Shown here: piece after piece, positions 16,553-25,638 of the stretch
Numbering within the stretch: the first letter of the stretch is position 1
Layout of the letters: every line of letters starts with the position of its first letter
DNA from: Micromonospora matsumotoense
GTDB taxonomy: Bacteria; Actinomycetota; Actinomycetes; Mycobacteriales; Micromonosporaceae
DNA length: 64,000 nt
Direction: 5' to 3'
NCBI RefSeq assembly: GCF_900091525.1
Contig: NZ_FMCU01000007.1
Location: 62,001-126,000, forward strand
Notes under the pieces: generated by a model
What the model was told of the DNA's origin: nothing
The model's input: the letters and a program-made list of their open reading frames with translations, nothing else
Databases searched by the model: none
Position numbers and translations under genes: made by a program

Positions 16553-17110
16553 TCAGGACGGCCAGGCGCGGGCGAGCAGCTCGCGGGTGTCGAAGAGCAG
16601 TTGCGGCAGCACCTTCGTCCGGCCGATCACCGGCATGAAGTTCATGTCCCCACCCCACCGGGGCACCACGTGCTGGTGCAGGTGGGCGGCGATGCCGGCA
16701 CCGGCCACCCCGCCCTGGTTCATCCCCAGGTTGAACCCGTGCGCGCTGCTGACCTGCCGGACCACCCGCATCGCGGTCTGGGTGAACGCCGCCAGCTCCA
16801 CCGTCTCGGCCTGGTCGAGGGCGGTGTAGTCGGCCACGTGCCGGTAGGGGCAGACCAACAGGTGCCCCGGGTTGTACGGGTAGAGGTTGAGCACCGCGAA
16901 GACGTGCGCGCCCCGGGCGACCACCAGGCTCCGGCCGGGCGGCAACCCGGGGGCCAGGCAGAACGGGCAGCCCGCGGGCTCCTCGTAGCCACCCTCGGGC
17001 CGGTCCTCGCCGGAGATGTAGGTCATCCGGTGCGGGGTCCAGAGCCGGTCGAGCCCGTCCGCCAGGCCGTGGTCCGTATCGCCGTCGAGGTGCCGCTCCG
17101 CCCCAGTCAC
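16553..17110 (-). CDS. HIT domain protein (AP4A phosphorylase/hydrolase-like)
   Basis: 185 residues from a GTG with AGGA 8 nt upstream. The histidine triad is HLHQHVVPRW, the motif of the HIT hydrolase superfamily; a zinc-type CPFC lies near residue 50 and NPGHLLVCPYRHVADY precedes the core. In mycobacteria the homologue next to thrS and pgsA is an AP4A-metabolising enzyme. The active-site histidines act on nucleoside polyphosphates or nucleotidyl-linked substrates. It follows thrS by 70 nt and keeps the conserved cluster order. Confidence 0.93.
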   Translation of the reverse strand: MTGAERHLDGDTDHGLADGLDRLWTPHRMTYISGEDRPEGGYEEPAGCPFCLAPGLPPGRSLVVARGAHVFAVLNLYPYNPGHLLVCPYRHVADYTALDQAETVELAAFTQTAMRVVRQVSSAHGFNLGMNQGGVAGAGIAAHLHQHVVPRWGGDMNFMPVIGRTKVLPQLLFDTRELLARAWPS

Positions 17111-17180
17111 ACCGCCGATCCTACGATCTCCCGCGCCGACCGCCACCGGCCGTGGGTACGCGGCCGGTGGCGGGCCGGGG

Positions 17181-19184
17181 TCAGCTTCCGGCGGACGGCC
17201 CCGAGTTGGTACGCGAGGAGACCACGTCGAGCACGTGGCTGACCGCCTCGGCGACCGGCACCCCGTTGCGCTGCGAACCGTCGCGGTAGCGGAACGAGAC
17301 GGTGCCGGCGGCCACGTCGTCGTCCCCGGCGATCACCATGAACGGAATCTTCTGCTGCTGCGCGGTGCGGATCTTCTTCTGCATCCGGTCGTCCCCCGCG
17401 TCGACCTGGGCCCGGATACCCTCGGCGCGCAGTGCCGCGACGAAGCCGTGCAGGTATTCGGTGTGGTCCTCGCGGATCGGGATGCCGACCACCTGCACCG
17501 GGGCCAGCCAGGCCGGGAAGGCCCCGGCGTAGTGCTCGGTGAGCACCCCGAAGAACCGTTCGATCGAGCCGAAGAGGGCCCGGTGGATCATCACCGGACG
17601 CTGCCGGCTGCCGTCGGCCGCCTGGTATTCCAGACCGAACCGCTCGGGCAGGTTGAAGTCGACCTGGATGGTGGACATCTGCCAGGTCCGGCCGATGGCG
17701 TCCTTGGCCTGCACGGAGATCTTCGGCCCGTAGAACGCCGCGCCGCCCGGGTCGGGCACCAGGGTCAGGCCCGACTCCTGCGCGGCAGAGCGCAACGCCT
17801 CGGTGGCCCGTTCCCAGTTCTCGTCGGTGCCGACCGACTTGTCCGGGTTGCGGGTGGACAGCTCGAGGTAGAAGTCGTCCAGGCCGTAGTCGCGCAGCAG
17901 CTCCAGCACGAAGGCGAGCAGCGACTTCAGCTCGCCCGCCATCTGCTCCTCGGTGCAGAAGATGTGCGCGTCGTCCTGGGTCATGCCCCGGACCCGGGTC
18001 AGGCCGTGCACCACGCCGGACTTCTCGTACCGGTAGACCGTGCCGAACTCGAACATCCGCAGCGGCAGCTCCCGGTAGGAGCGGCCCCGGGACCGGAAGA
18101 TCAGGTCGTGCATCGGGCAGTTCATCGGCTTGAGGTAGTAGTTCGCCCCCTCCACCTCCATGGGCGGGAACATCCCGTCGGCATACCAGTCGAGGTGCCC
18201 GGAGACCTCGTACAGGTGGCCCTTGGTGATGTGCGGGGTGTTGACGAACGAGTAACCGGCCTGCTCGTGCTTGATCCGGGAGTAGTTCTCCATCTCCCGG
18301 CGGATGATGCCGCCCTTGGGGTGGAAGACCGCCAGGCCGGAGCCCAGCTCGTCGGGGAAGCTGAACAGGTCGAGGTCGACGCCGAGCTTGCGGTGGTCGC
18401 GTCGGGCGGCCTCCTCCAGCAGCTTCAGGTACGCCTTCAGCTCGTCGCGGGTCGGCCACGCGGTGCCGTAGACCCGCTGGAGCTGCGGGTTCTTCTCCGA
18501 GCCCCGCCAGTAGGCGGCGGCCGACCGCATCAGCTTGAACGCGCCGATCAACCGGGTGTGCGGCAGGTGCGGGCCCCGGCACAGGTCCGACCAGCAGACC
18601 TTGTCGTCGGCGGCGGCGAGGTTGTCGTAGATGGTCAGCTCGCCGCCGCCCACCTCCATCACCTCGCTGGTGTCCAGCCCCTCGCCCTTGACGTCGATCA
18701 GCTCGAGCTTGAACGGCTCGGCGGCCAGCTCGGCCTTCGCCTCGTCCAGGCTGGCGAAGCGGCGGCGGCGGAACCGCTGGCCGGACTTGATGATCTCCTG
18801 CATCCGCTTCTCGAGCTTGGCCAGGTCGTCCGGCTGGAACGGCTTGTCGACGGCGAAGTCGTAGTAGAAGCCGTTCTCGATCGGCGGGCCGATGCCCAGC
18901 TTGGCCTCGGGGAAGACGTCCTGCACGGCCTGGGCGAGCACGTGGGCGGTGGAGTGCCGCAGCACGTTGAGCCCGTCCGGCGAGTCGAGGCTGACCGGCT
19001 CGACGGTGGTCTCCTCGGCGGGGGCCCAGTCCAGGTCACGCAGCTGGCCCTGCGGGTCGCGGACCACCACGACCGCCTTCGGGCCGGCGGCGGGCAGCCC
19101 GGCCGCGGCCACCGCGTCGGCCGCCGTCGTCCCGGCGGCGACGACGACGGGGTCGGCCACGACGGGGGTACGGGGTGCGGACAC
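17181..19184 (-). CDS. thrS: threonyl-tRNA synthetase
   Basis: 667 residues from a GTG with GAGGAG 5 nt upstream. A TGS-like N-terminal part is followed by the editing domain with HSTAHVLAQAV, which clears mis-charged seryl-tRNA. The class II core has motif 2 (TRVRGMTQDDAHIFC, carrying the zinc cysteine region) and motif 3, and ends in the anticodon-binding domain with GDDDVAAGTVSFRYRDG. Cytoplasmic, essential. No T-box leader could be recognised in the 186-base divergent region upstream. First gene of the thrS-HIT block. Confidence 0.98.
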   Translation of the reverse strand: MSAPRTPVVADPVVVAAGTTAADAVAAAGLPAAGPKAVVVVRDPQGQLRDLDWAPAEETTVEPVSLDSPDGLNVLRHSTAHVLAQAVQDVFPEAKLGIGPPIENGFYYDFAVDKPFQPDDLAKLEKRMQEIIKSGQRFRRRRFASLDEAKAELAAEPFKLELIDVKGEGLDTSEVMEVGGGELTIYDNLAAADDKVCWSDLCRGPHLPHTRLIGAFKLMRSAAAYWRGSEKNPQLQRVYGTAWPTRDELKAYLKLLEEAARRDHRKLGVDLDLFSFPDELGSGLAVFHPKGGIIRREMENYSRIKHEQAGYSFVNTPHITKGHLYEVSGHLDWYADGMFPPMEVEGANYYLKPMNCPMHDLIFRSRGRSYRELPLRMFEFGTVYRYEKSGVVHGLTRVRGMTQDDAHIFCTEEQMAGELKSLLAFVLELLRDYGLDDFYLELSTRNPDKSVGTDENWERATEALRSAAQESGLTLVPDPGGAAFYGPKISVQAKDAIGRTWQMSTIQVDFNLPERFGLEYQAADGSRQRPVMIHRALFGSIERFFGVLTEHYAGAFPAWLAPVQVVGIPIREDHTEYLHGFVAALRAEGIRAQVDAGDDRMQKKIRTAQQQKIPFMVIAGDDDVAAGTVSFRYRDGSQRNGVPVAEAVSHVLDVVSSRTNSGPSAGS

Positions 19185-19370
19185 GGTGACTCCTCAACGG
19201 CAGACGGCACGGATAGGCCGGATGTTCCGGCTATCCGATGCTATCGGTCGCCCTGTTCCGCCCGGTCGCCGGGAAAGGAGGCCCCGGTTGAACCTTTTCG
19301 GCCCGCCGTCCGAACTACCAGGTGTGGCCGGAGCCGGTGTCGGCCACGGCGAGACGGATGGGGGCGGAAG

Positions 19371-20249
19371 ATGGCGACGACCCGCGATGGTGCCCGGCGG
19401 GGCCGGACCGTACTGGTGCTGGCGGCTGCGGTGGCCGCGGTGTTCGGTGCGCCGGGTGCGGCGTGGGCGGACGGGGTGACGTCCAGCCCCGGCCAGGCGG
19501 TGCAGGGCGACGCGGTGGAGTTGACGTTCGTGGTGCCCGAGGAGCGGCCCGGCACACGTACCGAGAAGATCGAGTTCAGGCTCCCGCCGGACGCCCCGAT
19601 CGGCGAGGTCTACCCGCTGTCGGTGGACGGCTGGGCGCCCCTGATCACCTCCCGCGACCTGGACGCGCCGGTCGCCGGGATCCACGCCCCCTCGGTCAGC
19701 ACGGTGACCTCGGCGGTGGTCTGGACCCGGGGGGCCGGGCCGGCGGTGCCGGGTCCGGCCCGGCTCTCGGTGGCCATGGGTCCGCTGCCGCAGCTCGACC
19801 GGATGACCTTCGAGGTGGTGCAGACCTACTCCGACGGCACGGTGGTGCGCTGGGCCGACCCGGTCGGGGGCGGGCATCCCGCCCCGACGCTGGCGCTGGT
19901 GCCACCCGCCCCCGGTGCCGCCACCGGGCACCACGGCGGCGCAGCCGACGGGACGGACGCCCAGGCCGCCCCGGCCGCCGCTGCGGCACCGACCGACGAC
20001 GACGGGGACGGCGGACCCAGCGCGGACCTGCTGCTCGGCGGCGGTCTGCTGATCGGGTTGGGTGGTGGCGCGGCGGTCGGCTGGGTGGCCAGCCGCTCCC
20101 GCCGTCGGGCTGCCGCCGACGCGGCGACCGACCGGGACGACGACCCGACGTCGGACGACCCCACCCCGGCCGACCGGGGCTGGCGTCTTGACGGGCAGGC
20201 CCCGGGCGAACCCGCCGACACCGACCCCGAGCGGGTGGCGGCACGCTGA
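19371..20249 (+). CDS. YcnI-like (DUF1775) secreted membrane-anchored protein
   Basis: 292 residues. A signal peptide (1-33, cleavage after GAAWA) is followed by a DUF1775-type beta sandwich with PGQAVQGDAVELTFVVPEER and IEFRLPPDAPIGEVYPLSVDGW. Classical YcnI binds copper with an N-terminal His as the first mature residue; here the mature protein starts DGVTSS and lacks that His, so copper binding is doubtful. An Ala/Asp-rich linker, a membrane helix (LLLGGGLLIGLGGGAAVGWVA) and a charged tail end the protein. The antisense frame over thrS is open but not coding. Confidence 0.8.
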   Translation: MATTRDGARRGRTVLVLAAAVAAVFGAPGAAWADGVTSSPGQAVQGDAVELTFVVPEERPGTRTEKIEFRLPPDAPIGEVYPLSVDGWAPLITSRDLDAPVAGIHAPSVSTVTSAVVWTRGAGPAVPGPARLSVAMGPLPQLDRMTFEVVQTYSDGTVVRWADPVGGGHPAPTLALVPPAPGAATGHHGGAADGTDAQAAPAAAAAPTDDDGDGGPSADLLLGGGLLIGLGGGAAVGWVASRSRRRAAADAATDRDDDPTSDDPTPADRGWRLDGQAPGEPADTDPERVAAR

Positions 20250-20350
20250 GCGCCGACCGTCGCCGCCCCGGCCAGCCTCACCGTCAGATCAAGAGTCACG
20301 TCCACTGCCGCCAGCCCACCACATGCGGGCAGGCCCGGCCGGCCTGACCG

Positions 20351-21274
20351 TCAGTCCAGCCAGTCCGGCAGCGCCTCCCGGGCGGCCACCCAGTCGTCGG
20401 GCACCCCGCCGGGCGTGCCGACCCCGGTGTGTCCGCCGATGATCCCGCCGACGATCGCGGCGGTGGTGTCGACGTCCCCGCCCGCCTCGACGCAGGCACG
20501 GACGGCGGCCGGGTAGTCGGCCAGGTGGGTGGCGACCACCCAGAGGGTGAAGGCGACGGTGTCCTGAGCGGTGACCCGGGAGCCGTTGCCCAGCGCCGCG
20601 ACGGCCTCGTCGAGGGGGCGGCCGAGTAGGCCGACCGCCCGGCGTATCCCGCGGTGCACCTCGGCTGCCGGGTCGACCGCCCCGGCGACGGTGGCGAGCA
20701 GCCGGGTCACGTCGGGACGGCGCTCCCCCTCCAGCCGGGCCCGGGCGGCGAGCGAGGCGGCGACGGCCACCGCGACCGCGCCCGCGACCCCCTCCGGATG
20801 GGCGTGGGTGACCTCGGCGCTGGCGCGGGCCCTGGTCGCCGCGCGGGTGGTCGAGTCGGCATACCACGCGCCGAGCGGGGCGACCCGCATCGCGGCGCCG
20901 TTACCGCAGGAACCCTGGCCGTCGAAGGCCGACGCGGCGGCCACCGGCCACGGGGTGCCGGTGCGGATCAACCGCAGGATCGTCACCGCACCCGGCCCGT
21001 AGCCCCGGTAGGGCTCGGCCCGGGTGGCGAAGGCCAGCGCCAACCGGTCGCGGTCGACCTCGCCGTGGGTGGCGAGTTCGGCCAGCACCGAGCAGGCCAT
21101 CTCGGTGTCGTCGGTCCACTGCCAGGGCGTCGGGGGCAGCCGACCGGCCGCGAGGTCGTCGGGCCGCCGGCCCGGGACGAAGAACTGGGAACCGAGGGCG
21201 TCGCCGACGGACAGCCCGGCCAGGCTGTCCCGGGCCAGCGCCAGCCGCGCGTCGGGAAAGAGGGTGAACGGCAT
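20351..21274 (-). CDS. ADP-ribosylglycohydrolase family protein
   Basis: 307 residues, all-helical ARH fold. The metal-binding pieces are present: SVGDALGSQF near the start, WTDDTEMA, and GGDVDTTAAIVGGIIGG near the end. The family removes ADP-ribose from proteins or related conjugates (DraG, ARH3), using two divalent metals held by these Asp/Thr residues. No ADP-ribosyltransferase or toxin gene lies nearby, so the substrate is unknown. Divergent from the response regulator gene, with 73 bases between starts. Confidence 0.92.
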   Translation of the reverse strand: MPFTLFPDARLALARDSLAGLSVGDALGSQFFVPGRRPDDLAAGRLPPTPWQWTDDTEMACSVLAELATHGEVDRDRLALAFATRAEPYRGYGPGAVTILRLIRTGTPWPVAAASAFDGQGSCGNGAAMRVAPLGAWYADSTTRAATRARASAEVTHAHPEGVAGAVAVAVAASLAARARLEGERRPDVTRLLATVAGAVDPAAEVHRGIRRAVGLLGRPLDEAVAALGNGSRVTAQDTVAFTLWVVATHLADYPAAVRACVEAGGDVDTTAAIVGGIIGGHTGVGTPGGVPDDWVAAREALPDWLD

Positions 21275-21347
21275 CGTCGTACCAGTTTGCCCGGTTCGCG
21301 GGTCCGTCGCAATGCACCCGACTTGCCACGGGCAGTACGGTGCTGAC

Positions 21348-22037
21348 GTGGCCACCGTGCTCCTGGTCGAAGATGACCACGTCGTCCGAGGCGCGATGCT
21401 GCGCTCGCTCAGCGAACGGGGGCACGCGGTGCACGCGGTCGGCACAGCCCTGGACGCGCTGCGCCGGGTCGCCGCCGAGACACCCGATCTCGTCGTGCTC
21501 GACCTGGGCCTGCCCGACCTGGACGGCTCGGACGCGCTGCGGATGCTGCGCGGCATCACCGACGTACCGATCATCATCGCCACCGCCCGCGACGACGAGC
21601 AGTCGGTGGTCCGGCTGCTGCGGGCCGGCGCGGACGACTACATGGTCAAGCCGTTCACCGGCGCCCACCTGGACGCCCGGATCACCACCGTGCTGCGCCG
21701 GGTCGGCCGGGCCAGCCGTACGGTGACCCCGGCCGTGCACACCGTCAGCGGCCTGCGGGTGGACGTGGGCGAACGCAGCGCGGTGCTCGACGGGGAGCCG
21801 CTGGCGCTCACCCGCAAGGAATTCGACCTGCTGGCGTACCTGGCCGCACGACCTGGCCGGGTGGTGTCCCGGCGGGAGCTCTTGGAGGAGGTATGGCGCC
21901 AGCCGTCGGTCGGCGAGGACCAGACCATCGACGTGCACCTGTACTGGCTGCGTCGAAAGATGGGCGAGTCCGCGGCGAAGCCGCGCTACCTGCGCACCGT
22001 GCGGGGGGTGGGGTTCCGGCTGGTGGCCCCCGACTGA
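21348..22037 (+). CDS. two-component response regulator (OmpR/PhoB family)
   Basis: 229 residues from a GTG. Receiver domain: acidic pocket VEDD (7-10), phosphoacceptor Asp52 in LVVLDLGLPDLDG, and MVKPF near residue 100. The C-terminal winged helix ends DQTIDVHLYWLRRKMG and YLRTVRGVGFRL, typical of OmpR-type DNA binding. The conserved Thr after the fourth strand is present in IIIATARDD. The stop is followed at once by the histidine kinase gene, so the two form one operon. Confidence 0.96.
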   Translation: MATVLLVEDDHVVRGAMLRSLSERGHAVHAVGTALDALRRVAAETPDLVVLDLGLPDLDGSDALRMLRGITDVPIIIATARDDEQSVVRLLRAGADDYMVKPFTGAHLDARITTVLRRVGRASRTVTPAVHTVSGLRVDVGERSAVLDGEPLALTRKEFDLLAYLAARPGRVVSRRELLEEVWRQPSVGEDQTIDVHLYWLRRKMGESAAKPRYLRTVRGVGFRLVAPD

Positions 22038-22066
22038 GGCCGGCGCTGGCCGCTCTGACGGCCGGC

Positions 22067-23470
22067 ATGTGCGCGCTGGTCGCGTCGGCGTTTCTCGTTC
22101 CGCTGGGGCTGACCCTGCGCGGTGAGGTACGCGAGGAGGCGCTGGCCGACGCGGCACGCCGCGGGGCGATGGTCACCGGCGCGCTCGCCGTCAGCACCGC
22201 CCCGGCGACGGTCCGCCGCGCGGTCGAGGCCACCGGTGACGACCCGGCGACCCGGCCGGTGGTGCACGGTCTCGCCGGGGCGCAGCCCGCCGGGCGGGCT
22301 TCGGCCGCCGACCTGGAGCGGGCCCGTGCCGAGGAGCAGTCGCTGGTCGTCGACGTCGACGGCGGGCTGGTGCGGCTCGACCCGGTGGTGCTCGACGGCC
22401 GGGTCGCCGTGGTCGAGGTGTTCGTGCCCGCCGCCGTCCTCGACGAGGGGGCGGGCGGCATCTGGCTGCTGCTCACCGGGGTGGCCGTGGCGCTGGTCGG
22501 CGCGGCGGTGATCGTGGTGGACCGGGTCGCCGGGCGGGCGGTCGACTCCACCCGGGGGCTGGTCCGGGCCGCGCTCGCCGTCGGCGACGGTGACCTGGGG
22601 GTACGGGTCGACCCGAGCGGTCCCCGTGAGCTGGCCGAGGCCGGGTACGCGTTCAACCGGATGGCCGACCGGCTGGTGGCCGCCCGCACCGACGAACGGG
22701 AACTGGTGGCGGACCTGTCGCACCGGCTGCGTACCCCGCTGACGGTGCTGCGGTTGGACGCCGAGGGGCTGGACTCCGACGACACCAGCGTCGGCTCGTT
22801 CAGCCCGGCGGAGCTGGACCGGCGGCGGACGATCCGGCGCATCCGGCAGGCGATCGTCACCCTGGAGGGGGAGATCGACGTCCTGATCAAGACGACCCGC
22901 AAGGCCGTCGCCCACGAGGCCGGGCCCGCCGAGTGCGACGTCAGCGAGGTGGTACGCGACCGGATGGTGTTCTGGGCGGCGCTGGCCGGCGACCAGAACC
23001 GCCCGCAGCGGGTCAGCGGCGCCCAGTTCCGGATTCCGGTGCAGGTGCCCCGGGCCGAGTTGGCCGCCGCCCTGGACGCGGTGATCGGCAACGTCTTCCG
23101 CTACACCCCGCAGGGCACCGCGTTCGAGGTGGCCGTCTCCCGTCGGGACGGTTACGTGGCGATCCGGATCGACGACGCCGGGCCGGGCATCGCGAACCCG
23201 GACCGGGCGTTGCGGCGCGGAGCCAGCGACCAGGGCTCGACCGGCCTGGGGCTGGACATCGCCAAGCGGGTGGCGTTGCAGGCCAACGGCTCGGTGAGCC
23301 TCGACCGGGCCCGGCTGGGCGGGGCCAGCGTGGTGATGCTGCTGGCCGACCCGCAGGCGACCCCCCGGCAGGTCAACCGGTTCGGCCTGGTGGGCCGGAT
23401 GGCGCGGGAGGCCCGGGAGCAGAAGGGCGGGGGCCGTCGCTGGCCCCGGCCGCGCTCCACCGGCGACTGA
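22067..23470 (+). CDS. sensor histidine kinase (two-component)
   Basis: 467 residues from the first ATG; the frame is open upstream and a CTG at 22034, overlapping the regulator stop, would add 11 residues that look natural (RPALAALTAG), so the true start may be there. Two membrane helices (about 2-18 and 132-151) flank an extracellular sensor of about 110 residues. A HAMP segment (155-205) leads to the H-box DLSHRLRTPLTVL with phospho-His219, N-box DAVIGNVFRYTPQG, G1 IDDAGPGI and G2 GSTGLGLDIAKR. The signal is unknown; partner is the regulator just upstream. Confidence 0.93.
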   Translation: MCALVASAFLVPLGLTLRGEVREEALADAARRGAMVTGALAVSTAPATVRRAVEATGDDPATRPVVHGLAGAQPAGRASAADLERARAEEQSLVVDVDGGLVRLDPVVLDGRVAVVEVFVPAAVLDEGAGGIWLLLTGVAVALVGAAVIVVDRVAGRAVDSTRGLVRAALAVGDGDLGVRVDPSGPRELAEAGYAFNRMADRLVAARTDERELVADLSHRLRTPLTVLRLDAEGLDSDDTSVGSFSPAELDRRRTIRRIRQAIVTLEGEIDVLIKTTRKAVAHEAGPAECDVSEVVRDRMVFWAALAGDQNRPQRVSGAQFRIPVQVPRAELAAALDAVIGNVFRYTPQGTAFEVAVSRRDGYVAIRIDDAGPGIANPDRALRRGASDQGSTGLGLDIAKRVALQANGSVSLDRARLGGASVVMLLADPQATPRQVNRFGLVGRMAREAREQKGGGRRWPRPRSTGD

Positions 23471-23741
23471 CCGGTCGCCGCCGACCGTGCCGCGGCGGCC
23501 CTGACTGTGCTGCGGTGCAAGGTTTCCTTAGATCCGGATTAACGACGGCGACGCGGGGCGCACCGGCTGACAGGATCGGGTCCGAACCCATCAGTTCCAC
23601 CGGCCTGTCGCCCCTGACACCCACCGGCCGGTGGATCGGTACGCGCGGCGGGGGCACGGTCCCCCACACCAGCTCCCGCCGCGTGTACACCACTTCCCCC
23701 GAGCGTCACCGGCCTCCGCAGCGCACTCTGCCCGGCGCGGG

Positions 23742-24761
23742 TCAGTGGGTCGCCACGAAGGCGTCGATCTCGGCGGTGATCCGGGCCTGGCCGGCCGGGT
23801 CGAGGAACGAGGCGGACACCGCCTCCCGGGCCAGTGCCGCGAGCCCCTCGGGACCGGCGTCGAGCAGCCGGGCGGCGACCGCGTACTCGTCGTTGAGGGT
23901 GGTGCCGAACATCGGCGGGTCGTCGGAGTTGATGGTGACCCGGACGCCCGCGTCGACCAGTTGCCGCAGCGGGTGCTCCTCGATCCGGGCAACGGCCCGG
24001 GTGCGCACGTTGGAGGTCGGGCAGACCTCCAGCGGGATGCGCCGCTCGGCCAGGTGGCTGAGCAGTTCCGGATCGGTGGCGGCGGAGATGCCGTGGCCGA
24101 TCCGTTCGGCGCCCAGCTCGCGCAGGGCGTCCCAGACGGTCTGCGGGCCGGTGGTCTCCCCGGCGTGGGGGACGGACCGCAGCCCGGCCGCCCGCGCCCG
24201 GTCGAAGTACGGCTTGAACTGCGGCCGGGGCACCCCGATCTCGGGGCCGCCGAGCCCGAAGCTGACCAGCCCGTCGGGGCGCTCCTCGAGGCTGATCCGC
24301 AGGGTCTCCTCGGCGGCCGGCAGACCGGCCTCGCCGGGGATGTCGAAGCACCAGCGCAGCGCGATGCCGAAGTCGGCCTCGGCCCGTCGGCGGGCGTCCT
24401 CGATGGCCTCGCAGAACGCCGGGGCGGGGATGCCCCGGCGCACGTGCGAATACGGGGTGACCGTCAGCTCGGCGTAACGGACCTGCTGCCGGGCCAGTTC
24501 CCGGGCCACCTCGTGGGTGAGCAGCCAGACGTCCTCGGGGTCCCGGATCAGGTCGACGACGCTGAGGTAGACCTCGATGAAGTGGGCGAAGTCGCGGAAC
24601 GCGAAGTAGTCGGTGAGCGCCTCCGGGTCCGCCGGCACGGGGCTGCGTCCCTCGTGCCGGGCGGCCAGTTCGGCGACGATCCGGGGGGACGCGGAGCCCA
24701 CGTGGTGCACGTGCAGCTCCACCTTGGGCAGTTCGGCGATGAAGGCGGACAGGTCGGTCAC
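23742..24761 (-). CDS. add: adenosine deaminase family protein
   Basis: 339 residues from a GTG that overlaps the methyltransferase stop (GTGA). The amidohydrolase barrel has the zinc ligands in VELHVHHVGS (17, 19), SVPHAGETTG with the catalytic Glu, ERIGHGI and INSDDPPMFGT. It hydrolyses adenosine or deoxyadenosine to inosine; actinobacteria have several paralogues and some act on aminodeoxyfutalosine or other adenosine-like compounds, so exact substrate is inferred. Coupled to a Tam-like methyltransferase. Confidence 0.9.
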   Translation of the reverse strand: MTDLSAFIAELPKVELHVHHVGSASPRIVAELAARHEGRSPVPADPEALTDYFAFRDFAHFIEVYLSVVDLIRDPEDVWLLTHEVARELARQQVRYAELTVTPYSHVRRGIPAPAFCEAIEDARRRAEADFGIALRWCFDIPGEAGLPAAEETLRISLEERPDGLVSFGLGGPEIGVPRPQFKPYFDRARAAGLRSVPHAGETTGPQTVWDALRELGAERIGHGISAATDPELLSHLAERRIPLEVCPTSNVRTRAVARIEEHPLRQLVDAGVRVTINSDDPPMFGTTLNDEYAVAARLLDAGPEGLAALAREAVSASFLDPAGQARITAEIDAFVATH

Positions 24762-25552
24762 TGCTTCTCCTCTGCACGGGCACCGGTGCGGGCGACCACG
24801 AAGATCCGACGGAACGGGAAGTACACCTGACCCTGCCGCACCGGGTACGCGCGGGCCAGCAGCATTCCCAGCGCGGCGCGGAAGTCGGCCAGGGCGGTGT
24901 CGTCCAACACCGCCCGGACGGGGCGTAGGGCGGTGCCGTCGAGCCAGCTCAGCACGGGGTGCTCGGCGTCGACGGGGGCGGGCAGCCGGTGCAGGTAGGT
25001 GGTTTCCCAGGCGTCGACGGCGCAGCCGGCGGCGGTCAGCGCGGTGGCGTACCCGGTCGGGTCGTCGACCGGCGCCTCGCGCAGCAGCGGCCGGACGGTG
25101 GCCGCCCAGCGGCGGTCGGCGGCGACCTCGCGCAGCGCCCGGTGCGAGGGCCCGGCGAAGTTGCCGGGGACCTGGAAGGCGAGCCACCCGCCGGGCGGCA
25201 GCTCGCCGGCCCAGCGGCGCAGCAGGGCCGGGTGCTCGGGCACCCACTGGAGCACCGCGTTGGCGACCAGCACGTCCACGTCGGGGGCCGGGTGCCAGTC
25301 GGTGACGTCACCGACGGTGAAGTCGACCGGGGCGTCGAGCGTCCGGGCCCGGTCGATCATCTCCGGGGAGGAGTCGAGGCCGGCGATCCGGGCGGCCGGC
25401 CAGCGGCGGGCGAGGGTCGCGGTCAGGGTGCCCGGCCCGCAGCCGAGGTCGACCACCGCGCGCGGCCGGTCGGCCCCGACCCGGGCGAGCAGGTCGTGGA
25501 AGGGACGGGACCGCTCGTCGCCGTAGCGGAGGTAGCTGCTCGGATCCCACAT
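24758..25552 (-). CDS. tam: trans-aconitate 2-methyltransferase-like SAM methyltransferase
   Basis: 264 residues. Full-length similarity to Tam: MWDPSSYLRYGDERSRPF at the start, SAM motif I VVDLGCGPGTLTATL, GLDSSPEMI, and LVANAVLQWVPEH. Tam esterifies trans-aconitate, a toxic by-product of the TCA cycle. The last four bases overlap the adenosine deaminase start. A perfect CGTACGTACG palindrome just upstream suggests control by a TetR-type repressor encoded elsewhere. Confidence 0.9.
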   Translation of the reverse strand: MWDPSSYLRYGDERSRPFHDLLARVGADRPRAVVDLGCGPGTLTATLARRWPAARIAGLDSSPEMIDRARTLDAPVDFTVGDVTDWHPAPDVDVLVANAVLQWVPEHPALLRRWAGELPPGGWLAFQVPGNFAGPSHRALREVAADRRWAATVRPLLREAPVDDPTGYATALTAAGCAVDAWETTYLHRLPAPVDAEHPVLSWLDGTALRPVRAVLDDTALADFRAALGMLLARAYPVRQGQVYFPFRRIFVVARTGARAEEKQ

Positions 25553-25567
25553 GACAATCCTCCAAAC

Positions 25568-25577
25568 CGTACGTACG
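25568..25577. promoter_or_regulatory. candidate operator upstream of tam
   Basis: CGTACGTACG is a perfect 10-bp palindrome within an A/T-rich patch (AAAC on the left, TTTTGTTT on the right), 15 bases upstream of the tam start codon. GTACGTAC cores are typical of TetR-family sites. No regulator gene is adjacent. Confidence 0.4.
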
Positions 25578-25638
25578 TTTTGTTTAGACCCTACGGCCCG
25601 CGCTGCGTCCCGGCAACCTGGTCACTAGGCTTCACCGC

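Noticed and set aside
17235..19370. Long plus-strand open frame antisense to thrS, continuing into the YcnI-like gene
   Set aside because: Composition has no protein family; thrS on the other strand has every motif. Only the part from 19371 is a gene.
19185..19370. T-box leader upstream of thrS
   Set aside because: No specifier-loop or antiterminator pattern found; actinobacterial T-boxes are mostly on ileS.
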